Below are positions 41,937 to 50,727 of a stretch of 64,000 bases of DNA, in pieces. The position numbers and the translations under genes are program-made. The notes under the pieces are model-generated. The model saw only the letters and a program-made list of their open reading frames with translations, did no database searches and had not been told where the DNA came from. Location of the stretch: NCBI RefSeq assembly GCF_001469165.1, contig NZ_JABX01000003.1, positions 1 to 64,000 on the forward strand, in the 5' to 3' direction. Source of the stretch: Thiohalocapsa sp. ML1 (GTDB lineage: Bacteria; Pseudomonadota; Gammaproteobacteria; Chromatiales; Chromatiaceae). Within the stretch, counting starts at the first letter, position 1. Every line of letters starts with the position of its first letter.

Positions 41937-43308
41937 CGCCGCGCGCGCCGCGCTGCGCCGCGCCGTCGGCGCGGACGCGCTGCTGACCGACCCCGCCGAC
42001 TGCTGGCCCTACGGCTACGACAACAGCCGCCGGCAATGCCTGCCGCAGGCGGTCGCCTTCGTCACCGACGCGGAGCAGGTCGCCGCGGTGGTGCGCACCT
42101 GCAACGAGCACCGCATCCCGCTCACGGCCCGCGGGCTCGGCACCGGCACCACCGGCGCCACGGTGCCGGAGCCGGGGGGCGTGGTGCTGTCGTTCGAGCG
42201 CATGAACCGCATCCTTGCCATCGATCCGGCCAACCGGCTCGCCATCGTCGAGCCCGGCGTCGTCAACGAGGATCTACAGCGCGCCGCCGCCGAGCATGGC
42301 TTCTTCTGGCCGCCGGACCCCACCAGCGCGGCGGTGTGCACCGTCGGCGGCAACCTCGCCTACAACGCCGCCGGCCCCAAGGCCGTCAAGTACGGCACGC
42401 CGCGCGAGAACACGCTCGGGCTGTCCGCCGTCATCGGCACCGGCGAGCCGATCCGCACCGGCGTCATGACCACGAAGGGCGTCGTCGGCTACGACCTCAC
42501 CCGGCTCATCATCGGCTCCGAGGGCACGCTCGCGCTCATCACCCAGGCCACGCTCAAGCTCACGCCGCTGCCGGAGGCCAAGCGCACGCTGCGCGCCACC
42601 TATCGCGACATCCACAGCGCCGCCGCGGCGGTCGCGGCCATCATGGCGCAGCCCATCACGCCCTGCGCGCTGGAGTTCATGGACGCCGCCGCCATCGACA
42701 TGGTGCGCCGCTTCTCGGACTTGGCCGTGCCGGAGGCCACCGGCGCGCTGCTGATGATCGAGGTGGACGGCCCGGCTGACTGCGTCGACGCCGCCGCCGA
42801 GGACGTCGGCGACGCCGCCCGCAACGACGGCCTGCTCGGGCTCAGCGTCGCCGCCGACAAGGCCGAGATCGCCGCGCTGTGGCGCACCCGCAAGGCGCTG
42901 TCGCCGGCGCTGCGCCATGTCGCACCCAAGAAGATCAACGAGGACGTCGTGGTGCCGGTTGCGCGCATCGCGACCTTCATCGACGGCCTGGAGCGGCTGT
43001 CCCGCGAGCACGGCATCACTATCGTCAACTTCGGCCACGCCGGCAACGGCAACATCCACGTCAACCTGCTGGTGAGCCCGGACGACCGCGACGAGATGGC
43101 CCGCGCCGCGATCTGCCTGAGCGCCATGTTCGACCTCGTCGTCGCCCTGGGCGGCACCCTGTCCGGCGAGCACGGCGTCGGGCTGGAGAAACGCGACTAC
43201 ATCGACCGCGAGCTGGACCCGGTCGCACTCCGGCTCATGCGCGACATCAAGCGGCAGTTCGACCCCAACGGTATCCTGAATCCGGGCAAGGGGTTGCCGC
43301 TGGAGTGA
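41896..43308 (+). CDS. FAD-binding oxidase, GlcD/D-2-hydroxyacid dehydrogenase type
   Basis: Flavoprotein of the VAO family oxidising a D-2-hydroxy acid such as glycolate, D-lactate or D-2-hydroxyglutarate; the substrate cannot be decided from sequence. 470 residues. FAD-binding domain: PLTARGLGTGTTGATVPEPG, EPGVVNEDLQRAAAEHGFFW, CTVGGNLAYNAAGPKAVKYG, GYDLTRLIIGSEGTLALIT. C-terminal FAD-linked oxidase domain: NFGHAGNGNIHVNLL, SGEHGVGLEKRDYI and FDPNGILNPGKGLPLE. The start is TTG 41896, overlapping the upstream gene by 41 bp; the N-terminus [16 protein letters not shown] looks natural. No glcE/glcF partners are adjacent. Confidence 0.88.
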   Translation: MSTSSRNAPPTLPDAARAALRRAVGADALLTDPADCWPYGYDNSRRQCLPQAVAFVTDAEQVAAVVRTCNEHRIPLTARGLGTGTTGATVPEPGGVVLSFERMNRILAIDPANRLAIVEPGVVNEDLQRAAAEHGFFWPPDPTSAAVCTVGGNLAYNAAGPKAVKYGTPRENTLGLSAVIGTGEPIRTGVMTTKGVVGYDLTRLIIGSEGTLALITQATLKLTPLPEAKRTLRATYRDIHSAAAAVAAIMAQPITPCALEFMDAAAIDMVRRFSDLAVPEATGALLMIEVDGPADCVDAAAEDVGDAARNDGLLGLSVAADKAEIAALWRTRKALSPALRHVAPKKINEDVVVPVARIATFIDGLERLSREHGITIVNFGHAGNGNIHVNLLVSPDDRDEMARAAICLSAMFDLVVALGGTLSGEHGVGLEKRDYIDRELDPVALRLMRDIKRQFDPNGILNPGKGLPLE

Positions 43309-43354
43309 CCGAAGCGTTCAAATCCGGCGCATCCCGCACGACGAGACACATGCC

Positions 43355-43792
43355 GTGAGCACCGACTACGACACCGACATCATCGCCTGGGCCGAGGAGC
43401 AGGCCGCGCTGCTGCGCGCCGGGCGCCTCACCGAGCTGGACATCGCGCACATTGCCGAGGAGGTCGAGGACGTGGGCAAGAGCGAGCGCCGCGAGCTGGC
43501 GAGCCGCATGTCGGTGCTGCTGGCGCACCTGATCAAGTGGCAGTATCAGCCGGGCCGCCGCGGGGCGAGCCGGCAACGCACCATCCGCGAGCAGCGCCGC
43601 GCCATCGAGGCGCGACTGCGCGAGACGCCGAGCCTCAAGACCTCGCTGACCGACCCCGACTGGCTGGAGGGCGTCTGGGCCGACGCCGTCGCTAAGGCCG
43701 CCGACGAAACCGGGCTCGAAGGCTTCCCGGAGGACTGCCCCTGGGCCATGGCCGAAGTCATGGACCGCGACTTCCTGCCGCAGCGGCCGTAG
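43355..43792 (+). CDS. DUF29 domain protein
   Basis: 145-residue protein of the DUF29 family, common in cyanobacteria and purple sulfur bacteria; function unknown. The typical pattern is YDTDIIAWAEEQAALLRAGR, LDIAHIAEEVEDVGKSERRE, LLAHLIKWQYQPG, the central Arg-rich helix, and FPEDCPWAMAEVMDRDFLP at the end. GTG start at 43355 (43352-43354 is CC-rich, no strong ribosome site). It marks the left border of the accessory stretch. Confidence 0.85.
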   Translation: MSTDYDTDIIAWAEEQAALLRAGRLTELDIAHIAEEVEDVGKSERRELASRMSVLLAHLIKWQYQPGRRGASRQRTIREQRRAIEARLRETPSLKTSLTDPDWLEGVWADAVAKAADETGLEGFPEDCPWAMAEVMDRDFLPQRP

Positions 43793-43899
43793 CTCGGGTG
43801 GCGCGAAGCGGAAGCCGCGGATGCGAATGAGCCCAGCCGGCGACGCTCCCGACAGCGTCCAAGCGGATTTCGCAACACAAGTCTCGGACCCACGCCGCG

Positions 43900-44733
43900 A
43901 TGACCCGCACGCCCTCACTCCAGCCCCTGGCCGGCCTCGACCCGGACCTCCAGCGCAGCCTGATGGCCGGGGTGCGCGACCTCTGGACCCACGGCTCGAC
44001 AGCGCTGGAAGGCAACACCCTCACGCTCGGCGAGACCAAGTTCGTCATCGAGGAAGGGCTCACGGTCTCCGGCAAACCGCTCAAGGATCACCAGGAGGTC
44101 GTCGGCCACGCCCGCGCCATTGAGCTGATCTACGCCCTGCTCGACGCCTTGCCTGCTCGGCCCGTCGCCAAGGAGCATCTGTTCGAGCTGCACCGGGCCG
44201 TGCAGACCGGCATGGTCCTGGACATCTACAAGCCCATCGGCGGCTGGAAGCTGGAACCGAACGGAACCTACGCGATCGCCCCGCACGGCCGGCAAGTCTT
44301 CATCGACTACACCGCGCCCGCCGACGTGCCGCAACTGATGAATGCTTGGCTCGCGGAGCTGAACCGTCTCGCTGCCGAGCCGCTGGACGAGCACAGCGCC
44401 ATCGACGCCTACGCCCGCCTTCACCTCGGCTTCGTGCACATCCATCCGTTCTGGGACGGCAACGGCCGCATGGCCCGGCTGCTGGCCAACCTGCCGGTGC
44501 TGCGTGCCGGGCACCTGCCCGTCGTGATCGACGCCCGCGAGCGCAAGCGCTACATCGAGACCCTGGCTACCTACCAGCTTGCCGTCGGCCCGGTGACACC
44601 GACCACCGGCGTCTGGCCGCGGCCCGACCTGGAGGCGCCCTTCATCGCGCTCTGCCGGGACGCCTACGCCGCCACCCGTGCGCTGGTTGCTGCGGCGCGG
44701 GCGCAGCAGGCGGCGCGGCGGACGAAGGCTTGA
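43900..44733 (+). CDS. Fic family protein (probable AMP-transferase)
   Basis: Fic-domain protein of 277 residues that would transfer AMP from ATP to a hydroxyl side chain of a target protein. The core motif is intact: HPFWDGNGRMAR at 182-193, with catalytic H182. The N-terminal inhibitory motif STALEGN (33-39, E37) is also present in the same chain, so it is the self-inhibited class II type. DIYKPIGGWK and YTAPADVPQLMNAWL are usual Fic segments. Its target is unknown; with nearby antitoxin and defence genes a toxin or phage-response role is possible. Confidence 0.9.
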   Translation: MTRTPSLQPLAGLDPDLQRSLMAGVRDLWTHGSTALEGNTLTLGETKFVIEEGLTVSGKPLKDHQEVVGHARAIELIYALLDALPARPVAKEHLFELHRAVQTGMVLDIYKPIGGWKLEPNGTYAIAPHGRQVFIDYTAPADVPQLMNAWLAELNRLAAEPLDEHSAIDAYARLHLGFVHIHPFWDGNGRMARLLANLPVLRAGHLPVVIDARERKRYIETLATYQLAVGPVTPTTGVWPRPDLEAPFIALCRDAYAATRALVAAARAQQAARRTKA

Positions 44734-44821
44734 GGATCCAGCGGACGTCATCGGCCACGCCGCATCCGACGGGCGATTATCCCGTCGGCAAGAGACATGA
44801 CGGCGAAAGAGATCAAGCGCT

Positions 44822-45022
44822 ATGGCTAACAGCTCCTCGGTGTCCAACGCGATCGGCTACCACGAGATCGGCGAGCTCTGGGACGAGCACGACACGACCG
44901 ATCATGGCGACGACGAAGCGGCAGAATTTGTGCTCAAGCTCGGCGGCGAGACGCACTACGTCGCCTTGGAACGGAACCTGCACCTGCGCCTGCGCGCCCT
45001 TGATAGTTCGGAGCCAGCTTGA
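44822..45022 (+). CDS. CopG/BrnA-like antitoxin, C-terminally truncated
   Basis: 66 residues, MANSSSVSNAIGYHEIGELW then DEHDTTDHGDD and HYVALERNLHLRLRAL. The pattern (E-x-FWDEHD-T-D near the start, then a strand and a helix with YVALDR-L---LR) matches CopG_antitoxin proteins. The usual final helix (a SPETLLNLWIQ-KL-like segment) is missing and the frame ends in SSEPA, so it is probably broken. A short upstream frame MTAKEIKRYG ends in TAA before this ATG and looks like its old N-terminus. No toxin gene is adjacent. Confidence 0.55.
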   Translation: MANSSSVSNAIGYHEIGELWDEHDTTDHGDDEAAEFVLKLGGETHYVALERNLHLRLRALDSSEPA

Positions 45023-45172
45023 CGATGCAGAGTAGAAACGGGCCAATGCGGCATGGCAAGCCTCCACTGTTTCTCCTTTCCACTTTTTGTCCACCCAATC
45101 GAGCGTCCACGCGGCTGTCGGTCAAACCGCAGGAGTATGCTGTAATGGTCTTAGTTTCCGGAATCCTCTGAC

Positions 45173-46159
45173 ATGCCCAGCGCCGAGCAACTGAAGGCCT
45201 TGCTCCGCTGTCACCTCGAAGGTGACGAGGCGCAATTTCTGTCGGTCGCGATGCAGGTAGCGGCGCATGAGGCCCGTCACGGCCATGGCAAATTGGCGAG
45301 CGAGTTGCGCGATCTGATCGACCGCGCGAAGGCGCGCCCACGCGCCGGGACAGTCCAGCCAGTCCCGCTTGTGCGCCCGAAAGGAGAGATGGCGGAATTG
45401 TTCTCCGCCGGCTACCCCAAGCAGCGCCTTGCAGACATGGTGTTGGCACGGGAGACAGCGCGGCGCTTGAACCGACTCGTTACAGAGCACACTCAGGTGC
45501 AAAAACTGCGCGCCCACGGACTGGCCCCGCGCAAAAAGCTTTTGTTGGTAGGACCGCCGGGTTCGGGCAAGACCCTCACGGCGTCGGTCTTGGCAGGCGA
45601 GCTTGGACTGCCCCTGTTCGTGGTCCGCCTCGATGCCCTGATGACGAAGTTCATGGGCGAGACCGCGGCCAAGTTGCGCCTGATCTTCGACGCGATTCGC
45701 GACGTGCGCGGGGTGTACCTCTTTGACGAGTTCGACAGCATCGGCTCTAGCCGCAGCCTGAGCAACGACGTGGGCGAGATCCGGCGCGTCCTGAACAGCT
45801 TTCTGCAACTCATCGAGCAGGATGGTTCGGACAGCCTCTTGGTCGCTGCCACCAATCACGCGGATCTGCTCGATCACGCTCTGTTCCGCCGCTTCGACGA
45901 CGTGATCGAATATCACCTGCCCGAGGCCCGCGAGGCCGTTGCCTTGCTCAAGGCCAAACTGGCCACGGTGAATCTTGGGCGCATCTATTGGGCCGAACTG
46001 GGGAAGCAGGCCGCAGGGTTGAGCCACGGCGACCTGACCCGCGCCTGCGAGGAAGCTATTAAAGAGATGATAATCCATGGCGGTGAGCGCATTACGCATG
46101 CCGTGCTTCGGCAATCGCTCGTAGAACGCCGAGATTTCTACCAACGCCGAAAGGTTTAG
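45173..46159 (+). CDS. ietA: AAA+ ATPase of an IetAS-type defence system
   Basis: Cytosolic AAA+ ATPase of 328 residues. N-terminal helical part (residues 1-95), then an AAA domain with Walker A GPPGSGKT (127-134), Walker B VYLFDEFD (181-188), sensor-1 ATNHADLL and arginine-finger region FRRFDDVIEYHLP, then the helical lid. It is followed 3 bp later by a subtilisin gene. This pairing is the hallmark of IetAS: described first as a plasmid-stability and incompatibility module in Agrobacterium, with IetA as the antitoxin-like ATPase, and later shown to protect against phage. GC content and codon choice are visibly lower than in the neighbouring core genes, which suggests horizontal transfer. Confidence 0.85.
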   Translation: MPSAEQLKALLRCHLEGDEAQFLSVAMQVAAHEARHGHGKLASELRDLIDRAKARPRAGTVQPVPLVRPKGEMAELFSAGYPKQRLADMVLARETARRLNRLVTEHTQVQKLRAHGLAPRKKLLLVGPPGSGKTLTASVLAGELGLPLFVVRLDALMTKFMGETAAKLRLIFDAIRDVRGVYLFDEFDSIGSSRSLSNDVGEIRRVLNSFLQLIEQDGSDSLLVAATNHADLLDHALFRRFDDVIEYHLPEAREAVALLKAKLATVNLGRIYWAELGKQAAGLSHGDLTRACEEAIKEMIIHGGERITHAVLRQSLVERRDFYQRRKV

Positions 46160-46162
46160 CCG

Positions 46163-48628
46163 ATGCCTCCGTCAGTCAAGGAACGTCTAGAACACATTCT
46201 TCTCCCCTCGACGGCCCGGACCTTTCGCTACATAAGCCCGGGAACCGTCCGCCACACCATTAAGAACCCAGCGCGCGACCGTCACGACCATGCTCAGAGT
46301 CTGCTCGGCGAACTGCGCCAGGTTGAGCAGGCGCTACCCAGGGTTGTTTCGGAACAACGCGCGTTCGGCCTTGATGGTGTTAATGGCATCTATCTCGCCT
46401 TCGAAAGCCAGGTCGGATACGAATTGAAGTTCGAGAGTCTCGACTTTCAGCCGAGCGGTATTGAGCTTTGTTCGGTGAAGGAAGAAGAGGGGCAAACCAT
46501 CGCGACGGTATTCGTCCCCGAGGGAAAGCTCGGTTACTTCCTGAACAAGATCGAACAATACCGGGACGCCGAGACCGACAAGGGCAGTCCGCGGAATAGA
46601 GATCTCGTCGAAGGCATCGAGCACATCAAGGTTGCGGCCTTGCAAGCTTTGTGGACCGATCCAATGGAGTTATTCCCTGAGTCCGCCATGTCCATCTGGT
46701 GGGAGGCTTGGCTGCGCCGCTCGGCAAGCTTTGATTACGACGCATTCGTGCGTGAGCACGCCGAACAATTCGGTTTGCAGGTCAAGACGGAGGCGATCCG
46801 CTTCATAGACCGCGTTGTGATGCTAGTGCGCGGAACGCGAGAACAGATCGGGAGCTCAGTCCACTTGTTGACGGCTTTCGCCGAGTTACGGCTTGCCAAG
46901 GATAGTGCCGCCTTTTTCACGGGTATGGATCGGCGGGATCAACGAAACTGGATGGCCTCGGCGTCTGCGAGGCTGCAATTGCCGGCAGGGGAAGCACCAG
47001 CCGTTTGCGTCCTCGATACGGGCGTCAATAACGGCCATCCGCTTCTGGCACCCGTTGCCGCTAGGGGCGACATGCACGCCTACGAGCCGGCATGGGGCAC
47101 GGACGACCGTTATGGGCACGGCACGCCAATGGCAGGCCTTGCCATTTACGGAGACTTGACCGGTCCATTGGCGCACGACAGCCTGATCACGCTGACTCAT
47201 CGGTTAGAGTCCGTTAAGGTCATGCCGTGGCCCGGATTCCACGATGAGTACGAGTTGTTCGGGGCCATAACACGCGAGTGCATTGCGCGGGCGGAACTTC
47301 CCCAGCCCCTTCGCCAGAGGGTTTTTTGCCTAGCGCTCACCAGCACCGATGGGAGGGATAACGGCAGGCCGTCGTCGTGGTCAGCCACGCTGGATGCGCT
47401 ATCGTCGGGAATGGAGGACGAGGTGCGGCGGTTGGTGGTCATCTCCGCAGGCAATACGGATCTGACCAAGCGCCACGACTACCCGGACAGCAACTTTACT
47501 GACCCAATACACGATCCGGGTCAGGCTTGGAATGCCGTGACGGTCGGAGCTTACACTGACAAGTCCATGCTGGATATTGAGCAATTTCCGGGCTGGAATC
47601 CGCTAGCGATACCCGGCGACCTCGCACCGGCTAGTTGTACGGCGTTGGTATGGGGGAAGAGTTCTTGGCCGTGGAAGCCCGACGTCGTGCTGGAGGGCGG
47701 CAACATGGCCCGAAGTCCAGTAGATGGATCGGCGGACTATATCGACGACGGTATGCAATTGCTGTCCACCGGACACCAGTTCCAGATCGACAAGTCGCTA
47801 GTTTCCTTTGGCGATACCAGTGCGGCGGCGGCATTGGCTGCCCGTTTAGCGGCTATGGTTCAGGCCCAGTACGTCGCTTTCTGGCCCGAGACGGTGCGGG
47901 CGCTGCTGGTTCATAGCGCGCGTTGGACCGATGCCATGCTCGCTCGCTTCGACAGCCGGACCGCGGCCGGCCGGCGTTGCCTGCTCCAATGCTTCGGTTT
48001 CGGAGTACCGGATGAGGAAGCGATGTTTTGGAGCGCTCGTGACTCGCTCACACTGATAGCGCAGGCGGAACTTCAACCCTTTTTCAAGGAGCGGAGCACG
48101 GTCAAGCCTTTAGACATTCATCTTCATGAACTGCCTTGGCCGGTGGAGGCACTCCAGGAACTCGGAGAGGTCGAGGTCGAGCTTAAAGTCACTCTGTCTT
48201 ATTTTGTCGAGCCGAATCCGGGCCAACGCGGTTGGAGCCGCAAGTTCAGTTATCAGTCTCATGGCCTAAGGTTCGATGTCAAGCGACCACTGGAGAGTGA
48301 AGCAGACTTCAAGCAGCGTACTAACCGTGAGGCACGTGACGCGGAGTACGGCGGCGCGATTCCGGACTCCGGTAATTGGCTACTCGGCCCAGCGCGCAAT
48401 CGAGGATCAATCCAGTCCGATACGTGGCGGGGTGCCGCTGTTGAGTTAGCGAGGCGGGGGCAGATCGCGGTTTACCCGGTGCTCGGGTGGTGGCGGGAGC
48501 GCCCGGCGCTCGAGCGTTGGAACAAGAAGGCGCGCTACGCACTGGTGGTCAGCATCAGAACGCCCGGCGTCGTTGCCGATGTATACACGCCGGTACACAC
48601 TCAGATCGAAACGCTGATTGAAGCGTAG
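46163..48628 (+). CDS. ietS: Subtilisin-like S8 serine protease of an IetAS-type defence system
   Basis: 821-residue S8 peptidase. The catalytic triad is complete: D285 in CVLDTGVNNGHPLL, H319 in RYGHGTPMAGLA, S553 in FGDTSAAAALAA. About 275 residues precede the protease domain and about 250 follow it, including ITLTHRLESVKVMPWPG and a beta-rich tail (EVEVELKVTLSYFVEPNPGQ). There is no signal peptide, so it acts in the cytoplasm, as expected for IetS rather than for a secreted subtilisin. It begins 3 bp after ietA and has the same lower-GC composition. IetS is regarded as the toxic effector held in check by IetA; the trigger and substrate are not known to me. Confidence 0.85.
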   Translation: MPPSVKERLEHILLPSTARTFRYISPGTVRHTIKNPARDRHDHAQSLLGELRQVEQALPRVVSEQRAFGLDGVNGIYLAFESQVGYELKFESLDFQPSGIELCSVKEEEGQTIATVFVPEGKLGYFLNKIEQYRDAETDKGSPRNRDLVEGIEHIKVAALQALWTDPMELFPESAMSIWWEAWLRRSASFDYDAFVREHAEQFGLQVKTEAIRFIDRVVMLVRGTREQIGSSVHLLTAFAELRLAKDSAAFFTGMDRRDQRNWMASASARLQLPAGEAPAVCVLDTGVNNGHPLLAPVAARGDMHAYEPAWGTDDRYGHGTPMAGLAIYGDLTGPLAHDSLITLTHRLESVKVMPWPGFHDEYELFGAITRECIARAELPQPLRQRVFCLALTSTDGRDNGRPSSWSATLDALSSGMEDEVRRLVVISAGNTDLTKRHDYPDSNFTDPIHDPGQAWNAVTVGAYTDKSMLDIEQFPGWNPLAIPGDLAPASCTALVWGKSSWPWKPDVVLEGGNMARSPVDGSADYIDDGMQLLSTGHQFQIDKSLVSFGDTSAAAALAARLAAMVQAQYVAFWPETVRALLVHSARWTDAMLARFDSRTAAGRRCLLQCFGFGVPDEEAMFWSARDSLTLIAQAELQPFFKERSTVKPLDIHLHELPWPVEALQELGEVEVELKVTLSYFVEPNPGQRGWSRKFSYQSHGLRFDVKRPLESEADFKQRTNREARDAEYGGAIPDSGNWLLGPARNRGSIQSDTWRGAAVELARRGQIAVYPVLGWWRERPALERWNKKARYALVVSIRTPGVVADVYTPVHTQIETLIEA

Positions 48629-48759
48629 TTGGCGCAGTTTCAGCCGACTGGAGCGTCGGCCGAGAGGAGATCAGGGACAAGGCGGGCGCGTCTGGGTCGG
48701 CGGATGGGTCGCGTTGGCTGCGTCGGCGCGCAGCAGGGGCGCTTCCAGGCCGCCGAGCT

Positions 48760-49644
48760 TCAGCCGCCTTCGCGCTTTTCGGCAGCGGCGCGCAGTCGCG
48801 CAAGCTCCGACTCGGCCTCCGCCCGGGCGGCCGCCTCGCGACGCGCCGCGGCAAAGGCTTCATCGCGTTCCCGGGCGACCGTATCGCGCTCGCGGGCGAC
48901 CGTGTCGCGCGCGCGCTCGGCCTGCTCGCGCGCCTGTTCGGCACGGGTCCATTCCGGCAGCACGAAGCCGCTGTAGACCGGGTCGCGGCGCATGGCGTCG
49001 GGGTCCGGCCGGCGGATGAGATCGCTGATGCGCAATTGAAAGCCCGGCAGCACCCGCGAGCGCACCACGCGGTCGTCGCCGCTGCCGTGCACGGGCAGCG
49101 GTGCGTAGACGCGGCCGGGGGTCAAACCGTAGAAGGCCAGATTGCCATGCTCGCGGTGCAGCACGTGGTATTCGGGCACGCCGCCGGCGGCATACTCGGC
49201 CTTCTTCACCACCAGATCGCGGTGGACATGGGCGGGCTTTTCCGTCGATAGGGCCTCGACACAGAGGTCGAACACCCCGTGGTAGGAGCTGTCCTTGAGG
49301 TCCAGCGGTACCGGGTTGTCCGCGAGGACCACGGCCAGGTCCGGCTTGCGGATCACGGTGCGGGTCGGGAGCGCCAGCCGAAAGCCCATCTCCAGCGCCA
49401 CCACCTCGCCGATCGGCTGCTGGCGCAGATAGTGCCGCAGCAGCTCCAGGTACCAGAGATAGACCTGGAAGGTCTCGAAATCCGACACCGGCTTCTCCTC
49501 CAAGCGGCCGTTGTTCCACTCGTAGCTGACATCGCCGGCGTCGTACCAGTCCTCCCAGTACTCCGCCTCGCTGACCAGGCGGCCATCGGCGGACCCCGCC
49601 TCGGGGGCAGCGGTTAATGTGGCTGATGCGGGAAGATTGTTCAT
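48760..49644 (-). CDS. Uma2 family (DUF820) restriction-endonuclease-like protein
   Basis: 294-residue member of Uma2, a PD-(D/E)XK-fold family heavily expanded in cyanobacteria and purple sulfur bacteria, function unproven. Seen: YEWNNGRLEEKPVSDFETF with the family E, RKPDLAVVLADNPV, VFDLCVEALSTEKPAHVHRD, KKAEYAAGGVPEYHVL, GVPEYHV. The C-terminal 60 residues are a charged coiled coil built from repeats of RDTVARE, encoded by 21-bp near-repeats at about 48867-48908. It lies convergent with ietS, 131 bp away, that gap being without any recognisable gene. Confidence 0.85.
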   Translation of the reverse strand: MNNLPASATLTAAPEAGSADGRLVSEAEYWEDWYDAGDVSYEWNNGRLEEKPVSDFETFQVYLWYLELLRHYLRQQPIGEVVALEMGFRLALPTRTVIRKPDLAVVLADNPVPLDLKDSSYHGVFDLCVEALSTEKPAHVHRDLVVKKAEYAAGGVPEYHVLHREHGNLAFYGLTPGRVYAPLPVHGSGDDRVVRSRVLPGFQLRISDLIRRPDPDAMRRDPVYSGFVLPEWTRAEQAREQAERARDTVARERDTVARERDEAFAAARREAAARAEAESELARLRAAAEKREGG

Positions 49645-49904
49645 CGGATCGACCTCGTGGTCGCTGAACCTTGATGCGCGAGCCTAGAGGAGGCGTGACG
49701 ACACTGCAATGGGGCGCGAAGGGCGCGTCGCTCGGGCGATGGAGCGCGCTCGGTGGCCATGGCTCCGGTCGCCATGTCGCTTGGGGTCGGCGGCTTCGAG
49801 CGGGTCGAGATCGCGGGTGTGCGCGGCCGGGGCCGGGGCGCAGAGCGCCCGGAGACGGGTAACACCGCTGGAGCGGTGTCACCAGACAAACCGCGGGAGC
49901 GGTG

Positions 49905-50340
49905 CACCAGACAAAGGCCACGGAGTACGGCCCGCTGCCCGAGCGCCACCGGCACGGCGTTGCCGATCTGCACGCCGGCGGCCATCAAGCCGCCCTTGAA
50001 CACGAAGTGGTCCGGGAAGGTCTGAAGGCGTGCAGCCTGACGAATCGTGATGCCGTGCGGCTCGGTGGGATGGACGAAGCGGCCCTTCGAGGGATTAATG
50101 CACGCGGTGGTCATGGTCGGTGCGGGCAGGCTTGGATCGATGCGCCCGTAGACGTCGCTGTGGCCGTCGTGGCCGGGCAGCACACAGGGACCGTCGCGCC
50201 GACTACCGCCGTTCTTCGGCGTCGCCTGGAACCGAGCCGTCAGCTTCGACGAATGGTTCATGTGCCGATCGTTCTCGTATGCCGGGCGGCCAGCGACAGG
50301 CCGCCCGCCCCTGCAAACAGGTCGACCGCGTAGCGTGTTC
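49905..50340 (-). pseudogene. Internally deleted C5-cytosine DNA methyltransferase
   Basis: The N-terminal SAM-binding motif I is readable on the minus strand at about 50335-50285 (RYAVDLFAGAGGLSLAAR), then the frame is lost. From about 50145 the C-terminal part continues in another frame: DPSLPAPTMTTACINPSKGR, FVHPTEPHGITIRQAARLQT, FPDHFVFKGGLMAAGVQIGN and AVPVALGQRAVLRGL (motifs IX and X). The catalytic PCQ motif, the ENV motif and the target-recognition region are gone. About 250 codons have been lost. Similar dead modification genes occur at 9157-9653 and 10870-11190. Confidence 0.8.
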
Positions 50341-50727
50341 GCGTCTGAACGCGGCCGGCCGTATCGCCGCCGAAAGAAATAGCGTCCGAGCGTGACGCTT
50401 GGGGGCCGTCCCTTAGGTAACTGAGTCAAAATCCATCGGCGCCGCCGCGTAAGGATCATCTTTTTGGGCGTAGTCCATAGAACCCTGATCTACGAGTCCC
50501 GGTCGGTCCGATCACCTGCAACGGGCTTTGGCGACCTGGATCGGGCGGGCCGCGCGCAGTGTACCCGAGTCCACCGCGCAGCAGGCTCTTGACTGCTTAG
50601 CGGACGCGTGAATGACTTCCCGCGATCCGATAAAGGTGCCGCTTCACCGTGCACTCCAAACCAGAAGCGCCAACCATCCTAAAGCTCGCCCCGTGTTCGG
50701 TGCGACCGATATCGCACGCCCGCAAGC
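50341..50727. other. Gap without recognisable gene
   Basis: About 390 bp between the dead methylase and feoB. A short minus-strand frame near 50420-50480 reads MDYAQKDDPYAAAPMDFDS, which looks protein-like but is too short to assign. The rest is GC-rich with no clear promoter; no transposase was seen. Confidence 0.4.
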
